In this document: piece after piece, positions 50,099-58,809 of the stretch
Layout of the letters: the number at the start of each line of letters is the position of its first letter
Numbering within the stretch: the first letter of the stretch is position 1
Source of the DNA: CAZMHL01 sp045605445
GTDB taxonomy: Bacteria > Bacillota > Clostridia > RGIG6154
Direction of reading: 5' to 3'
Assembly (NCBI GenBank): GCA_045605445.1
Contig: JAZUPZ010000029.1
Coordinates: 62,001 to 126,000, forward strand
Length of the DNA stretch: 64,000 bases
Notes under the pieces: model-generated
Seen by the model: only the letters and a program-made list of their open reading frames with translations
What the model was told of the DNA's origin: nothing
The model's database searches: none
Position numbers and translations under genes: made by a program

Positions 50099-50116
50099 AA
50101 CTAAAAGATTATAGTT
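50099..50116. promoter_or_regulatory. Candidate LysR-type operator
   Basis: AACTA (50099-50103), 8 bp, TAGTT (50112-50116), an interrupted dyad with the T-N11-A form usual for LysR sites. It is 50 bp before the LysR gene, so it would fit autoregulation and activation of the downstream operon. Confidence 0.4.
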
Positions 50117-50165
50117 GTAATAAATCTTTAATTAAAATGTTACAATTTTTTAAAAGGTGATTTTT

Positions 50166-51083
50166 ATGAATATGAAACAGTTTAACTATGTAACAACTCT
50201 GGCACAGGAAAAAAACTTTTCAAGAACAGCTGAAAAGCTGAATATTTCTCAGCCTTCGCTTAGTCAGTACATAAGAAAAATTGAAAAAGACCTTGGCGAG
50301 GAGCTTTTTATAAGAAGCGGTGCTTCGGTAAAATTAACCGATGCGGGCAGGGTGTATATAGAAATAGGACAGAAAATTCTCGACCTGGAAAAAGAAATGT
50401 ATTCAAGGCTTAACGACCTGAGAGAAAACAAAACCGGAAAAATTGTAATAGGGGTTTCTCCCTTCAGAAGCGTTTGTATAATGCCAAAGGCAATAAAGGA
50501 ATTTCAGAAAAAGTATCCGGGAATCAGTGTAGTGCTGGACGAAAAGGTTTCCGACGAGCTCAAAATAAATGCAGAACACGGCGACTATGACCTTTGCGTT
50601 TCAACTCTCCCCATAAAAGAATCAATGTTCAACTTTGAAAGTATGGCAGACGAAGAAATTGTCGTTGCGGTCCCGAAAGATTATGAATCAAACGTAATTT
50701 TCAAGGCTGCTGCAGAAAAACAGGAGGGGAGAATTTTCCCGGTTATAGATATAAAGCTTTTATCAAAGGAAAAATTTATAATGCTTGGTGAAAGTCAGAG
50801 GGTTCAGAAAATATTCAGCGAGGCATTAAGCTTAAACAGGGTTTGCCCCGAAAAGGCAGTTGAATGTATAAGTATAGAGGCTGCTCACGCAATGGTTAAT
50901 GCGGGAATCGGCCTTACTGCAATTCCTTACAGCTTTGTTAAATATAACAGCGATTTAAGCAGGGCGGATTATTATTCCATAAAGCAGATTGAGCCTGCCC
51001 GTGACACCGTTGTTTTTTACAGTAAAGAAGCATATCTTTCAGAGCCAATGAAGGATATGATAAATATTCTTAAGAATTATTAA
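50166..51083 (+). CDS. LysR family transcriptional regulator
   Basis: A 305-residue regulator. The N-terminal winged helix-turn-helix includes MKQFNYVTTLAQEKNFSRTAEKLNISQPSLSQYIRKIEKDLGEELF. The remaining 210 residues form the two-lobed effector domain. The ATG at 50166 follows AAGGTGA; a GTG at 50157 would sit on that site. It is read in the same direction as the ABC transporter operon and only 11 nt before it, so it probably belongs to the same transcript and controls it in response to the imported compound. Confidence 0.92.
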   Translation: MNMKQFNYVTTLAQEKNFSRTAEKLNISQPSLSQYIRKIEKDLGEELFIRSGASVKLTDAGRVYIEIGQKILDLEKEMYSRLNDLRENKTGKIVIGVSPFRSVCIMPKAIKEFQKKYPGISVVLDEKVSDELKINAEHGDYDLCVSTLPIKESMFNFESMADEEIVVAVPKDYESNVIFKAAAEKQEGRIFPVIDIKLLSKEKFIMLGESQRVQKIFSEALSLNRVCPEKAVECISIEAAHAMVNAGIGLTAIPYSFVKYNSDLSRADYYSIKQIEPARDTVVFYSKEAYLSEPMKDMINILKNY

Positions 51084-51094
51084 AGGAGAAAAAT

Positions 51095-52285
51095 ATGAAA
51101 AAGATTGTTTGCTTACTGTGTTTTGTTTTAAGTGTAATGTGTTTAATGTCCTCCTGCTCAAAGGAAGAAAAAAACAACACAATAAAAATAGGCTCTGTTC
51201 ATCCTCTTACCGGTAATATGGCTTACGAAGGACAGGCAATTGTAAACGCTCAGCAGCTTGCAGTTGACGAAATCAATAAAAACGGCGGAATTAACGGAAA
51301 AATGGTAGAGCTTATAACCTCTGACAGTCAGGGGGTTGCCTCAAAGGCGGCGGTTTGTGCCCAGAAGCTTTTAAGCAAAGGCGTTTGCGCACTTACGGGA
51401 ACATACACAAGCGGAACGGCTCAGGTAGTTTCCCTTGAGGCGGAAAAAGAAAAAATCCCGCTGGTTATAACGGTTGCATCAAGCTCAACTCTTTTGTCAA
51501 GAGGGTTTAAATATACCTTCAGAATTCAGCCTTCGGTTAATACCTTTGCCGAAAACTTTATTGAATATTTCAAGGCAATTAAAACCGAAGATATAAAAAG
51601 AGCTGTTCTTGTTTATGAAGATTCAAACTACGGCGGAGGCATTTCGGCTTATATAGCAGAGCATATTAACGAAACGGGGCTTGAAATTGCAGGGGAAATT
51701 TCCTATTCTGCATCGGCATCTTCCTTAAGCTCGGAGGTAACAAAAATTCTTTCACTTAAGCCCGACGTTTTAATAACCGTTGGTTATTATTCCGACCAGG
51801 CGCTTTTAACAAAGGAGCTTTTAGAAAGAAATGCCGACATTCCTGCTATTGTAGGCGTTGCAAACGGCGCATATTGCGACCCGAAGTTTACTGCTCAGTA
51901 CGGCGACAGGGTAAACGGCTTTGTTGACGTAAATTACAGATATAATCCCAATTCGGAAAAAACACAGCAGGTGCTTAAGGCGTATAAAGAAAAATACGGC
52001 GAAGACATTCCGGTTCACGCAATTTACGGTTATGAATCGGTTATGGTAATTGCCGATGCAATAAAAAGAGCGGGAAGCGAGAATCCCGAAGCAATAAGAA
52101 ATGCTCTTGCAAACTCAGATATAAAAGCGCATATTCTTCCTCAGGGAAGCATTTGCTTTGACGAAAAGGGAGAAAATATAAACTCTGCGGGACTTATGGT
52201 TCAGATTCAGAACGGTAAAAGAGTTGTTATTTATCCTGAAGAATATGCAGACGGTAAATATATAAGAAAGGAGAAACTGAAATAA
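51095..52285 (+). CDS. ABC transporter substrate-binding lipoprotein, LivJ/LivK family
   Basis: A 396-residue periplasmic-binding-type protein anchored as a lipoprotein (lipobox MSSC, Cys21). The mature part begins IKIGSVHPLTGNMAYEGQAIVNAQQLAVDEIN, typical for branched-chain amino acid and amide-binding proteins. The two-lobed fold shows VYEDSNYGGG and YGYESVMVIADAIKRAGS. The first gene of a five-gene transporter set. The downstream hydrolases suggest that the ligand may be a ureide or cyclic amide rather than leucine. Confidence 0.92.
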   Translation: MKKIVCLLCFVLSVMCLMSSCSKEEKNNTIKIGSVHPLTGNMAYEGQAIVNAQQLAVDEINKNGGINGKMVELITSDSQGVASKAAVCAQKLLSKGVCALTGTYTSGTAQVVSLEAEKEKIPLVITVASSSTLLSRGFKYTFRIQPSVNTFAENFIEYFKAIKTEDIKRAVLVYEDSNYGGGISAYIAEHINETGLEIAGEISYSASASSLSSEVTKILSLKPDVLITVGYYSDQALLTKELLERNADIPAIVGVANGAYCDPKFTAQYGDRVNGFVDVNYRYNPNSEKTQQVLKAYKEKYGEDIPVHAIYGYESVMVIADAIKRAGSENPEAIRNALANSDIKAHILPQGSICFDEKGENINSAGLMVQIQNGKRVVIYPEEYADGKYIRKEKLK

Positions 52286-53157
52286 TGAACGTACAGACTT
52301 TGCAGGCTCTTTGTGACGGAATTTTGATGGGCGGAGTTTATGCTCTTGCGGCGCTTGGGCTCTCCCTTATTTTCGGAGTTATGAAAATAACCAATTTTGC
52401 GCACGGAGCTCTTATGACAATGGGAATGTATATGATTTATCAGATTTCCTTTTCCTTCGGAATTTCACCATATCTGGCATTGCCTTTTTCTGTAATAATT
52501 ATGTTCCTTTTGGGCTATGTTGTTCAGAGATATCTCATTCAGCCGGCAAGTAAGGTTAATCCTCAGAATCAGCTTCTTGTAACTCTTGGGATTTCAATTA
52601 TAATTGAAAATCTTTTGCTGGTTATTTTTACACCCGACTACAAAAGCGTGTCTGTAAAAGGGTTTGATCAGGCTCTTTTTGTGGGCGGTTTAAGCTTTAA
52701 CAAACCAAAACTTATAGCCTTCCTTGTGGTTATTTTAATAACGATTGTAATTTATCTTGTTCTTTATAAAACCTACACCGGTAAAGCTGTAAGAGCTGCT
52801 TCAATGGATACCGACGGAGCACAGCTTTCAGGTATTGTAATTAAAAAAATCAATGCAACTGCTTTCGGCATCGGGGCTGTGTGTACAAGTATTGCGGGCG
52901 CCCTTTTAACTCCTGTAATTTACATAAACCCGACTATCGGCTCAACCTTTCAGCTTAAGTGCTTTGTAATTGCGGTTCTTGGCGGAATGGGAAACATTTT
53001 TGGTGCACTGGTTGCGGGACTTATAATAGGTGTGGTTGAATCTGTATGCAGTTTTCTTCTTGGAGGAAGCTGGAGCGATATGATTATTTATGTTATTTTT
53101 GTATTCATATTGCTCTTTAAACCAAACGGAATCTTTTCAAGGAGGAATGACAGATGA
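52285..53157 (+). CDS. livH: Branched-chain-type ABC transporter permease LivH
   Basis: A 290-residue membrane permease with about eight helices. GVYALAALGLSLIFGVMKITNFAHGALMTMGMYM is the conserved N-terminal block. The EAA-like loop lies near YKTYTGKAVRAASMDTDGAQLSGI. Start and preceding stop overlap by one base, and its stop overlaps livM by 4 nt. It pairs with LivM in the membrane. Confidence 0.93.
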   Translation: MNVQTLQALCDGILMGGVYALAALGLSLIFGVMKITNFAHGALMTMGMYMIYQISFSFGISPYLALPFSVIIMFLLGYVVQRYLIQPASKVNPQNQLLVTLGISIIIENLLLVIFTPDYKSVSVKGFDQALFVGGLSFNKPKLIAFLVVILITIVIYLVLYKTYTGKAVRAASMDTDGAQLSGIVIKKINATAFGIGAVCTSIAGALLTPVIYINPTIGSTFQLKCFVIAVLGGMGNIFGALVAGLIIGVVESVCSFLLGGSWSDMIIYVIFVFILLFKPNGIFSRRNDR

Positions 53158-54101
53158 AAAAGAAGAATATTCCCATATATGCAGTAACCTTTGGTGCTCT
53201 TGCAATTGCACCTCTGTTTTGCAATAATTATTACACAGGCGTTATGATAACTCTTGTGCTTACGGCGTATCTTGGTCAGTGCTGGAATCTTATGAGCGGA
53301 TATGCAGGGCAGTTTTCTTTTGGTCACGCCGCATTCTTTGGTATAGGGGCTTATACCTCAAGTCTTCTGTGGGCAAATTTCAATATAAATCCGTATCTTG
53401 GCATGGTTGCGGGAATGGTTGTTGCTACGCTGATTGGAGTGTTAATCGGCTATATGTCATTCCGTTTTAAAATTAAAGGCGATTATTTTGCTCTTTCAAC
53501 CCTTGCCGTTGCAGAAATTTTAAGGGTTATTTTCAATAACACAAAGGCGTTTGGCGGTGCCAATGGAATAATGCTCCCTTACAGTCCTGACTGGAGAGTT
53601 TTTCAGTTTGAAAACAAAATTACTTATTATTATGTAATATTTTTAATGCTTGCATTAGTAAGCGCAGGACTTATAATAATGAAAAAAACCAGGTTTGGTT
53701 ATTATCTTGCGGCAATTAAAGAGGATGAAGAGGCGGCATCATCTCTTGGTGTTAATGTTTTAAAGTATAAAATGCTTGCAATTGGTTTAAGCGCAATGCT
53801 CACTTCTCTTGCAGGAACCTTTTATGCGCAGTACTATTCATATATAGAGCCCACAACGGTATTCTCATCCTCCGTTTCTGTTGATGCTATTGCTCCTTGT
53901 ATAATCGGCGGCGCAGGAACATTTATAGGTCCTATTCTTGGTGCTTTGTTCATTGTTCCTTTAGAGGAAATTGCCGATGCTCTTTTCGACTCTGTAATCG
54001 GAATGAATATGGTGGTTTACGGTGCCGCAATCGTACTGTTCTTAATCTTCTGCCCAAGAGGTATAATGGGCATAATCAAAAAACTGAGAAAGGATGTGTA
54101 G
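53154..54101 (+). CDS. livM: Branched-chain-type ABC transporter permease LivM
   Basis: A 315-residue membrane permease, the partner of LivH. The block LMSGYAGQFSFGHAAFFGIGAYTSSLL and the cytoplasmic loop RFGYYLAAIKEDEEAASSLGVNVLKYK match the family. About ten hydrophobic segments. Confidence 0.93.
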   Translation: MKKKNIPIYAVTFGALAIAPLFCNNYYTGVMITLVLTAYLGQCWNLMSGYAGQFSFGHAAFFGIGAYTSSLLWANFNINPYLGMVAGMVVATLIGVLIGYMSFRFKIKGDYFALSTLAVAEILRVIFNNTKAFGGANGIMLPYSPDWRVFQFENKITYYYVIFLMLALVSAGLIIMKKTRFGYYLAAIKEDEEAASSLGVNVLKYKMLAIGLSAMLTSLAGTFYAQYYSYIEPTTVFSSSVSVDAIAPCIIGGAGTFIGPILGALFIVPLEEIADALFDSVIGMNMVVYGAAIVLFLIFCPRGIMGIIKKLRKDV

Positions 54102-54102
54102 T

Positions 54103-54846
54103 ATGAGTCTTCTTGAAACCGTAAAAGTAAGAAAAGTTTTTGGTAACAATATAGCGGCAAATGATATTGACCTTCAGGTGGAAGAAGGCGAAATAATCGG
54201 CCTTATTGGTCCTAACGGAGCAGGTAAGACAACCTTTTTCAACTGTATCTGCGGAGCACTTACTCCTGACGGAGGAAAGGTAATATTTGACGGTAAGGAC
54301 ATAACGGGACTTCCTGAACATCTGATCTGCAAAGCGGGAATAGCAAGAACTTTTCAGATTGTGAGACCCTTTGGAAATATGTCTGTTCGTGACAATGTAA
54401 TGATAGGTGCTTATAATGCAACCTCCGACTATGCAAAGGCAAAAGAGCTTGCAAACAAAGAAATTGAATTTGTAGGGCTTGGGGATAAAAGAGAAGTAAC
54501 TGTAAAAAATCTTAACATAGGCGACCAGCGAAAGCTTGAAATGGCAAGAGCTCTTGCAACAAACCCAAAGCTCCTTCTTCTTGACGAGGTTATGGCAGGG
54601 CTCACTCCTTCCGAATCGGAAGCAGTAAAAGAGCTTATAAGAAAAGTACGCAAATCCGGCGTTACGATTATAATGATTGAGCATATTATGTCTGCTTTAA
54701 TGGAGCTTTCCGACAAGGTTCTTGTTATAGACAGAGGGCAGAAAATATGCTATGATATACCTGAAAAGGTTGTGAATAACAAAGAGGTTATCAAATGCTA
54801 TCTTGGAAATTCTTATGAAATTGAAGGAGAAGAAAAAGATGCTTAA
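54103..54846 (+). CDS. livG: Branched-chain-type ABC transporter ATPase LivG
   Basis: A 247-residue ABC ATPase. Walker A is GPNGAGKTT (about 36-44) and Walker B LLLLDEVMAGL. The usual signature LSGGQ is replaced by LNIGDQRKLEMARAL, as in many LivG proteins. ATG 54103 is chosen because AAAGGA precedes it; an in-frame ATG at 54094 overlaps that site and the livM stop. The 3' end overlaps livF. Confidence 0.92.
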   Translation: MSLLETVKVRKVFGNNIAANDIDLQVEEGEIIGLIGPNGAGKTTFFNCICGALTPDGGKVIFDGKDITGLPEHLICKAGIARTFQIVRPFGNMSVRDNVMIGAYNATSDYAKAKELANKEIEFVGLGDKREVTVKNLNIGDQRKLEMARALATNPKLLLLDEVMAGLTPSESEAVKELIRKVRKSGVTIIMIEHIMSALMELSDKVLVIDRGQKICYDIPEKVVNNKEVIKCYLGNSYEIEGEEKDA

Positions 54847-55543
54847 AATAAAAGACCTTTATGTTAATTATAAAAATCTTAATATTCTTCTGGGCGTATC
54901 TCTTGAGATAGAAGAGGGGGAGATTGTTTCCCTTATAGGCTCAAACGGAGCGGGAAAAACAACTCTTGTAAAAGCAATTTCAAAGCTTGTTGAAATAAAA
55001 AGCGGAGTAATTGAGTTTAAAGGGGAAAATATAACTGTTCTTGGTGCAGACAAAACTGTTGCAAAGGGAATTGTACAGGTACCGGAGGGAAGAAAGCTTT
55101 TCGGTGATATGACCGTAAAGGAAAACCTGGAAATGGGCGCCTATATAAAAAATGCCAGAGCCGATAAAAAGAAAAATCTTGAATTTGTTTATTCTCTTTT
55201 TCCTGACCTTAAAGAAAAGGAAAAGCAGAAAATGAAAACCTTAAGCGGCGGTCAGCAACAGATGGCGGCAATAGGCAGAGCTCTTATGTCGAACCCCTCA
55301 TTTTTAATTCTTGATGAGCCTTCAATCGGACTTTCACCGCTTATGACCCAGAATGTTCTTGAAGCGGTTAAGAAAATAAATGAAAAGGGTGTAACAGTTT
55401 TAATTGCCGAGCAAAATGTTAACGACGTGCTTAAAATTGCCTCAAGAGCCTATGTTATGGAACAGGGGAAAATTGTTCTTTCAGGAACTTCAGAGGAAAT
55501 TTTGAACAATGAATATCTTATGAAAGCATACCTTGGAATGTAA
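54839..55543 (+). CDS. livF: Branched-chain-type ABC transporter ATPase LivF
   Basis: A 234-residue ABC ATPase, the second nucleotide-binding subunit. Walker A is GSNGAGKTT, the signature is LSGGQQQMAAIGRAL, and Walker B is FLILDEPSIGLSP. ATG 54839 lies inside livG (8-nt overlap) after AAGGAGAAG. A Met at 54803 has no binding site. Confidence 0.93.
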   Translation: MLKIKDLYVNYKNLNILLGVSLEIEEGEIVSLIGSNGAGKTTLVKAISKLVEIKSGVIEFKGENITVLGADKTVAKGIVQVPEGRKLFGDMTVKENLEMGAYIKNARADKKKNLEFVYSLFPDLKEKEKQKMKTLSGGQQQMAAIGRALMSNPSFLILDEPSIGLSPLMTQNVLEAVKKINEKGVTVLIAEQNVNDVLKIASRAYVMEQGKIVLSGTSEEILNNEYLMKAYLGM

Positions 55544-55567
55544 AATAAATAAACGGGAGGAAAAATT

Positions 55568-56254
55568 ATGCATATTTGGGACGATTTACTTACAGATGCA
55601 GACAGAGCAGTAATCGAAAAAGGACACTACGGTCAGAGAAAGGGCTTTGGTAAAAAACCGCTGCTTCTTATAATTGACCTTCAGCCAAACTACATAGGAG
55701 CAGATAAGCCTATTGAGGAACAGCTTGACGAATGGCCCTCCGGCGGCGGAGAAGAATGCTGGAGAGGGGTTGAAAAAATCCTTTCTTTAAGAGACGTTGC
55801 AAGAGAGTGTGGCGTTCCGATTTTCTATACAAGAAATGTTCAGAATAAAACAAATGCCTTCGACGGCTTTGCAACCAAAACAAAAAGAGACCAGTCTAAA
55901 TATATCGACGGGGCTCCCGAAGCAGAACTTCTTGACTGTGTGAAGCCTCTTGAAAATGAAATGATTATTCCAAAAAGCTATGCAAGTGCTTTTTACGGAA
56001 CTCCGCTTCAGAGCTATCTCATAAAGCTTGGAATTGATACCCTTATAATAGTTGGCGGTTCAACAAGCGGCTGTTGCCGTGCAACTGCTGTTGATGCGGT
56101 AACAAGAAACTATAACCTCGGCTATGTTGAAGACTGCCTTTTTGACAGAATAAAGGTTTCCCACAAGGCGGCGCTTCTTGACGTATGGATGAAATACGGC
56201 GATGTAGTAATGAGCGACGAGGTAAAAGATTATTTTTATTCATTAAAGAAATAA
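55568..56254 (+). CDS. Isochorismatase-family cysteine amidohydrolase (N-carbamoylsarcosine amidase-like)
   Basis: A 228-residue cysteine hydrolase. The probable catalytic triad is D37 (LLLIIDLQ), K136 (IIPKSYASAFYGT) and C169 (GGSTSGCCRATAVDA), with the cis-peptide before the Cys loop as in the family. The general length and N-terminal extension resemble N-carbamoylsarcosine amidase rather than nicotinamidase. The probable reaction is hydrolysis of a ureido or amide group releasing ammonia and CO2. It lies 24 nt after livF, and a hydantoinase-like gene follows, so the two enzymes could act in sequence on an imported cyclic ureide. Confidence 0.82.
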   Translation: MHIWDDLLTDADRAVIEKGHYGQRKGFGKKPLLLIIDLQPNYIGADKPIEEQLDEWPSGGGEECWRGVEKILSLRDVARECGVPIFYTRNVQNKTNAFDGFATKTKRDQSKYIDGAPEAELLDCVKPLENEMIIPKSYASAFYGTPLQSYLIKLGIDTLIIVGGSTSGCCRATAVDAVTRNYNLGYVEDCLFDRIKVSHKAALLDVWMKYGDVVMSDEVKDYFYSLKK

Positions 56255-56373
56255 TTGAGACTTAATAAATTTCCGCAGCTTACTATTTTTTGTTCGGGGC
56301 AGTATAAACATACAGCACCGCTCACTTCAAAACAGCAATTTGCGAAAATTTCTTGAAGTCCTGGAGGTGGATT

Positions 56374-57759
56374 ATGACTAAACTTATAAAAAACGGAACC
56401 GTCGTTTTTGAAAATGATGTACGAAAAGCAGATATTTTAATAGACGGTGAAAAAATTTCAAAAATTCTTGAAAGCGGAGCATCTGTTCAGGCAGACGAAG
56501 TAATAGATGCAGAGGGACTTTACATAATGCCCGGTACTATTGACCCTCATATGCATATGGGACTTTATAAAGACCTGGGCGACGCTTTTAAATACGACAC
56601 GCCCCGTCAGGCAATTGGCGGCGTTACAACTTTAATTAACTACCACAGAGGTAAGGGTAATTATTTTGAAACCGCAAAGGAAGCAATTGAGCAGGGGGAA
56701 GCAAACAGCCTTATCGACTTTGCCTTTTCTCTGGGGCTCTGCGCAAAAGAGCATTTAACTCAGCTTGAAGGCTTTGTAAGCGAGCTTGGAGTTACTTCCT
56801 TTAAATTCTTTTTTGATAAGCAGGATATAGCTCATTTGTTTTACGGAATTCCGAAAGAGGAAGCCCTTACCCTTGATAAAGCCGACCTTTATTTTATTCT
56901 TAAAAAGCTGAGAGAAATCGACGAAAAGCTTCTTCTTTGTGTTCATTGCGAGGATCCGGACATTTTCAGGGCGCTGGAACGCGAGCTTAAAGCCGATGAA
57001 AGTGTTGACATTTATTCTTTAAGATCCTTTGAAAAAACCCGTCCCACATTTGTTGAAACTGCCTGCATTGCCGACTCTATGTATATCAACAGTGTTGTTG
57101 ACGGAAATATGTATATAGTTCATACAGCATCAAAAAGCAGTATTGAAATGGTAGAAACCATAAGCGAAAAATTCAAAGGAAGAGTAACCGTTGAGACCTG
57201 CCCGCAGTATCTTACTCTTGACCACGATGCTCCCTGCGGACTTCTTGCAAAGGTAAATCCGCCCCTTCATGCAAAAGAGGATATTGAGGCGCTCTGGGAG
57301 GGAATAAGAAGGGGAATTGTTAAAACAATCGGAACCGATAATGTTCCTGTAGACAAAGCCAAAAGATATGAAAAGGGCGATGATATCTGGAACGTTTTCG
57401 TAGGCTTCGGAGGTCCGGGAATGATTTTGCCGGTGCTTTTAAGCGAAGGTTATCATAAGAGAAATATTCCTCTTAACATTCTTTCTCAGGTTAACAGTAT
57501 AAATACCGCAAGAATTTTCTGTCTTGAAAATAAAGGCGAAATTAAAGAAGGCTTTGATGCCGACCTTGTCCTTGTGGATATGGAGCTTGAAAGGGAAATA
57601 ACTCCCGAGCTTTATGGCTACAGCGACTTTTCTGTTTACGATAAAATGAAGTTTAAAGGATGGCCAAAATATACCTTAAGCCGTGGCGAGGTTATTCAGA
57701 AGGATGGAAAAATAACCGCACAGACAGGCAGAGGAAAGTATTTAAGAAGACATATATAA
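56374..57759 (+). CDS. Cyclic amidohydrolase (D-hydantoinase/dihydropyrimidinase-like)
   Basis: A 461-residue metal-dependent TIM-barrel amidohydrolase. The metal-binding HxH is in DPHMHMG; the lysine in TSFKFFF is the probable carboxylated bridging residue; further ligands are in CVHCED and IVHTAS, and the catalytic Asp in GTDNVP. The C-terminal region closes the small beta domain (GEIKEGFDADLVLVD). Family members open hydantoin, dihydropyrimidine or allantoin rings. The ATG at 56374 follows GGAGGTGG. A 120-bp gap separates it from the preceding gene, with a weak ACTTCAA/TTGAAGT dyad, so it may also have its own promoter. Confidence 0.88.
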   Translation: MTKLIKNGTVVFENDVRKADILIDGEKISKILESGASVQADEVIDAEGLYIMPGTIDPHMHMGLYKDLGDAFKYDTPRQAIGGVTTLINYHRGKGNYFETAKEAIEQGEANSLIDFAFSLGLCAKEHLTQLEGFVSELGVTSFKFFFDKQDIAHLFYGIPKEEALTLDKADLYFILKKLREIDEKLLLCVHCEDPDIFRALERELKADESVDIYSLRSFEKTRPTFVETACIADSMYINSVVDGNMYIVHTASKSSIEMVETISEKFKGRVTVETCPQYLTLDHDAPCGLLAKVNPPLHAKEDIEALWEGIRRGIVKTIGTDNVPVDKAKRYEKGDDIWNVFVGFGGPGMILPVLLSEGYHKRNIPLNILSQVNSINTARIFCLENKGEIKEGFDADLVLVDMELEREITPELYGYSDFSVYDKMKFKGWPKYTLSRGEVIQKDGKITAQTGRGKYLRRHI

Positions 57760-57760
57760 T

Positions 57761-57795
57761 ATAAAAACACTACGTTTTCAACGTAGTGTTTTTAT
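57761..57795. terminator. Bidirectional terminator between the hydantoinase and AraC genes
   Basis: A perfect 16-bp stem (57761-57776 and 57780-57795) with a 3-nt loop; T-runs close both ends. It overlaps the last codons of the AraC gene. Confidence 0.9.
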
Positions 57796-58563
57796 ATACT
57801 CTTTGGGAGACATACCGTGAACAGCTTGGAATGCCTTATAAAATCCCGAACTGCTTGTAAATCCGTTTTCCATGGCAATGTCGAGAATGTTCATATCGCT
57901 GTTTTTTATTGCTCTTGTAACTCTGTTTATTCTGCATATTCTTATATAAGAGGAAATGCTTCTTCCGTGGAGCTTTTTGAAATTTATCTCAAGCACCTTG
58001 GGATTTACGCCAAGGCTTCGGGCAATGGATTCGGCATTCATTTTTTCTTTCAGATTGTTCCAGATAAAAAGAGTGGCTCTTAAAACGGTGTCGGAGTGAA
58101 TAAAAGATTTAGTGCCATCCTTTCGGTTTCTCAATGAGAGAATAAGCACAGCTTTGAGAAGGTTTTCAATATATTCTTTCTTTAAAGGAGCCTTGTCGTG
58201 TATTTCTTTTTTTATTTCCTTAAGAAAACCGGTTATTTTTACAGAGTCTTCGTTTTTGTTTTCGTATACATAGTTTTCGCTGTCGTAAAAAACCTCAAGC
58301 AGATTTATACTGTCGGAAAGAAGAAGGGGAGAAAATTCGAAAACGTCTATTTCAGCTTTGTTATTAACAACCTCTGTAATTCTTCTTTCGGTACTGTTAT
58401 TGAAAAAAATAACGTCTCCTTCGTTGCAAAGGTATTCTTTGCTGCCTATAAGCCACTTTATTGCCCCTTGGGCAATAAGAACAATTCGCAATGTAGGATA
58501 AATGTGAAACTTGTTGTCGGACTTTGTTTTAACTGAGTTAAAATGAGTAATCGGTTCGCTCAT
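57778..58563 (-). CDS. AraC family transcriptional regulator
   Basis: A 261-residue regulator: an N-terminal cupin-like domain (SKEYLCNEGDVIFFNN) and a C-terminal double helix-turn-helix with MNAESIARSLGVNPKVLEINFKKLHG and MNILDIAMENGFTSSSGFYKAFQAVHGMSPKEY. ATG 58563 follows TGAGGTGAT. It is divergent from the FAD oxidoreductase gene, its most likely target, and convergent with the hydantoinase. Confidence 0.9.
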   Translation of the reverse strand: MSEPITHFNSVKTKSDNKFHIYPTLRIVLIAQGAIKWLIGSKEYLCNEGDVIFFNNSTERRITEVVNNKAEIDVFEFSPLLLSDSINLLEVFYDSENYVYENKNEDSVKITGFLKEIKKEIHDKAPLKKEYIENLLKAVLILSLRNRKDGTKSFIHSDTVLRATLFIWNNLKEKMNAESIARSLGVNPKVLEINFKKLHGRSISSYIRICRINRVTRAIKNSDMNILDIAMENGFTSSSGFYKAFQAVHGMSPKEYIKTLR

Positions 58564-58640
58564 TAGTATCACCTCATACACATTTTAACAAAAAAGTGGA
58601 GAAATGTAAATAATAAGTGGATGAACTTAAAAAATAATTA

Positions 58641-58649
58641 TGCTATAAT
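58641..58649 (+). promoter_or_regulatory. Extended -10 promoter of the FAD oxidoreductase gene
   Basis: TGCTATAAT (58641-58649) is an extended -10 box without a good -35, typical of an activator-dependent promoter. The divergent AraC protein is the obvious candidate activator. Confidence 0.5.
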
Positions 58650-58654
58650 AAAAA

Positions 58655-58809
58655 TGCCTTTTATTAAGGCTTGTGCAATTTCTGCGAATATATTAAAGAT
58701 AGGGATTAAATATAATTTTTGCAAACGGAATGCAAAAAAGTGGAAATTGTATAAGGGAAGAGCAGTATGCCGGGCTTTAAGTCCGGCATATGCTTTTAAG
58801 GAGGAAAAT
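58655..58809 (+). promoter_or_regulatory. Long leader with a strong hairpin before the FAD oxidoreductase
   Basis: An untranslated stretch of about 150 nt. TATGCCGG (58766-58773) and CCGGCATA (58783-58790) form an 8-bp stem extendable to 10 bp, followed by TGCTTTT and then GGAGG before the ATG. This order (hairpin, T-run, start) fits attenuation. I recognise no riboswitch. Confidence 0.45.

Noticed and set aside
58621..58809. N-terminal extension of the FAD oxidoreductase from an ATG at 58621
   Set aside because: The frame is open, but it runs through the extended -10 box and a hairpin leader, the encoded residues look random, and a strong GGAGG site precedes the ATG at 58810.
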